7,054 nucleotides of DNA from Akkermansiaceae bacterium. Lineage in GTDB: Bacteria; Verrucomicrobiota; Verrucomicrobiia; Verrucomicrobiales; Akkermansiaceae. Numbering within the stretch: position 1 is the first letter of the stretch; every line of letters starts with the position of its first letter. Shown here piece after piece: positions 6,195-7,054 of this stretch. The notes beneath the pieces are model-generated. The model searched no databases. It saw nothing but the letters and a program-made list of their open reading frames with translations, and was not told the DNA's origin. The position numbers and the translations under genes are program-made. The stretch is from contig JALZUH010000173.1 in assembly GCA_023301645.1 (NCBI GenBank), forward strand, positions 1-7,054, given 5' to 3'.

Positions 6195-6875
6195 CTATAG
6201 CTTCTTTACCAAGAGGCTGCGGTAAGACACCTCATCATTGTGATCCTGTAGTAGAATCGGTCCTGCCGACTCGGCGAAGCCTACCTTATCTTTATACTTA
6301 CTTCTTTGGAAATGTTTCGCCCATTCATCGGAATGACGTTCGATACTCATGACTTTCTGGCCATTGAGCCAGTGCTCTACCTTATCACCATGAGCTACGA
6401 TACGAGCGCGGTTCCACTCACCGATGGGTGCTGCCACTTTCGTATCAGACGCAGTTACCAAGTCATAGAGTGATGCTAGTCGGCGCTCAGGCTTTTTAAT
6501 ATCCTTACCGTCTACATCATCAATGATTTGATACTCCATGCCGAGACTGCCCGCAGTTCGGTATTTCACGCCGCTATTACTTGCCGTTTGGAGTTTGAAT
6601 TCAAATTTCAATTCAAAGTCAAAATAATGAGCCTTGGTAATTAGGTCAGCCTTCGGTGCTTTAGGAACTTTTTTGAAGCTCAGTATCCCACTGTCGAGTG
6701 TCCAGCCCATAGGCAGTGTATCTTTTTGAAGAGATCGCCACTGTGCTAGTGAATCAGCCTCAAGTAGATTAGTCCACTCCGCGGCATCAGACTGCCCGTC
6801 ATCTGTATCTGATGAGCAGCTTGAGACCAACACGAGCGAGAGTGCTAGCTTGATGATGAATGATGAGAATTTCAT
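6195..6875 (-). CDS. DUF1080 (3-keto-disaccharide hydrolase-like) lipoprotein
   Basis: This 226-residue protein has a lipoprotein signal: charged start, hydrophobic IIKLALSLVLV, and lipobox LVSSC with C20 as the lipidated residue. Serine at +2 suggests outer-membrane sorting. One DUF1080 domain (about 34-226), a LamG/concanavalin-like beta-sandwich, fills the mature protein. Hallmarks are WTNLLEADSLAQWR (34-47), GWTLDSGILSF (57-67), NSGVKYR (100-106), MEYQIIDD (113-120), GEWNRARIVAHGDKVEHWLNG (152-172) and ILLQDHNDEVSYRSLLV (207-223). Characterised members cleave glycosides whose sugar has been oxidised at C3, and partner with Gfo/Idh oxidoreductases. Exactly that kind of gene lies upstream, with its original TGA (6874-6872) overlapping this ATG (6875-6873). 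The gene is full-length and looks intact. Substrate is not predictable. Confidence 0.92.
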   Translation of the reverse strand: MKFSSFIIKLALSLVLVSSCSSDTDDGQSDAAEWTNLLEADSLAQWRSLQKDTLPMGWTLDSGILSFKKVPKAPKADLITKAHYFDFELKFEFKLQTASNSGVKYRTAGSLGMEYQIIDDVDGKDIKKPERRLASLYDLVTASDTKVAAPIGEWNRARIVAHGDKVEHWLNGQKVMSIERHSDEWAKHFQRSKYKDKVGFAESAGPILLQDHNDEVSYRSLLVKKL

Positions 6876-7054
6876 GGTAATGTGATTTTTTTAGACTGAT
6901 TTTTTGCACTCTCGTAGATGGCGTAAATAAGATCTATCGCGTGCCTACCTTCTTGGCTACTTGTAAAGTGCTGCTTGATTAGGATCAATAGCAGTAACGA
7001 CATTTTCAAAGTTTTTCTGATGTCCTGGGAAATCGATGGCATCGGGGTCATTAG
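6872..7054 (-). pseudogene. Gfo/Idh/MocA family oxidoreductase, C-terminal end with apparent frameshift (partial)
   Basis: The gene enters from the right edge. The first visible frame reads NDPDAIDFPGHQKNFENVV and then TAIDPNQAAL, a typical late Gfo/Idh/MocA segment (the HQxNFxxxV region), but stops at TAG (6959-6957). A second frame, offset by one base, reads SSQEGRHAIDLIYAIYESAK and then NQSKKITLP, the usual C-terminal helix, and ends with TGA (6874-6872) overlapping the DUF1080 start. Removing one T from the TTT at 6967-6965 would join the two into one protein with a normal end. So the gene carries a 1-base insertion (or 2-base loss) near 6957-6970, unless this is a sequencing error. The family uses NAD(P) to oxidise sugars, with the N-terminal Rossmann domain outside the window. 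If truncated, it loses about 30 residues. Confidence 0.75.

Noticed and set aside
6595..6617. AT-rich repeated TTCAAATTTCAATTCAAAG stretch, considered as a regulatory repeat.
   Set aside because: It encodes the alternating FDFELKFEFKL strand of DUF1080; the repetition follows from the protein sequence.
6957..6972. Programmed +1 frameshifting at CTT-T in the Gfo/Idh gene, similar to the CUU-U slip used by the RF2 gene.
   Set aside because: The needed shift is +1 and CTT-T is present, but there is no stop codon directly after it and no upstream Shine-Dalgarno-like element. I know of no programmed frameshift in this family. A plain indel is simpler.

Overview
The window looks like a chromosomal piece of a Verrucomicrobiota bacterium (PVC group), possibly close to Rubritalea/Akkermansiaceae; that finer placement is a guess. 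The pointers are the PVC-type secreted beta-propeller, a c-type cytochrome with a PVC-style C-terminal domain, a DUF1080 lipoprotein next to a Gfo/Idh/MocA oxidoreductase, and weak Shine-Dalgarno signals throughout. I see no tRNA, rRNA, CRISPR array, insertion sequence or phage gene.

Left part (1-3558). A partial DUF455 ferritin-like gene leaves the window on the minus strand. It is divergent from a plus-strand run of three genes: a secreted single-domain parvulin (SurA-like), a classical short-chain dehydrogenase/reductase, and hemW (radical-SAM, heme chaperone type) with a TTG start. The divergent space (372-582) holds weak promoter candidates, a small inverted repeat, and a possible 10-codon leader ORF whose stop overlaps the parvulin start.

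Right part (3595-7054). All genes are on the minus strand and read leftward, converging on hemW. In transcription order they are: the 3' end of a Gfo/Idh/MocA oxidoreductase with an apparent frameshift; an intact DUF1080 lipoprotein; a short gap holding what looks like the decayed 5' end of a TIM-barrel sugar-phosphate isomerase/epimerase; a secreted monoheme c-type cytochrome; and a secreted beta-propeller.

How it fits together. Gfo/Idh oxidoreductase, DUF1080 hydrolase and TIM-barrel isomerase are the three parts of known 3-keto-glycoside pathways: oxidise the sugar at C3, cleave the keto-glycoside, then process the keto-sugar. Here the first gene appears frameshifted and the third reduced to a stub, while DUF1080, cytochrome and propeller are intact. 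The most interesting reading is a sugar-oxidation operon caught in partial decay, or one repurposed around its envelope-located products. No clearly new system is visible; the strongest unexplained elements are the two broken genes and the separately encoded cytochrome/propeller pair.
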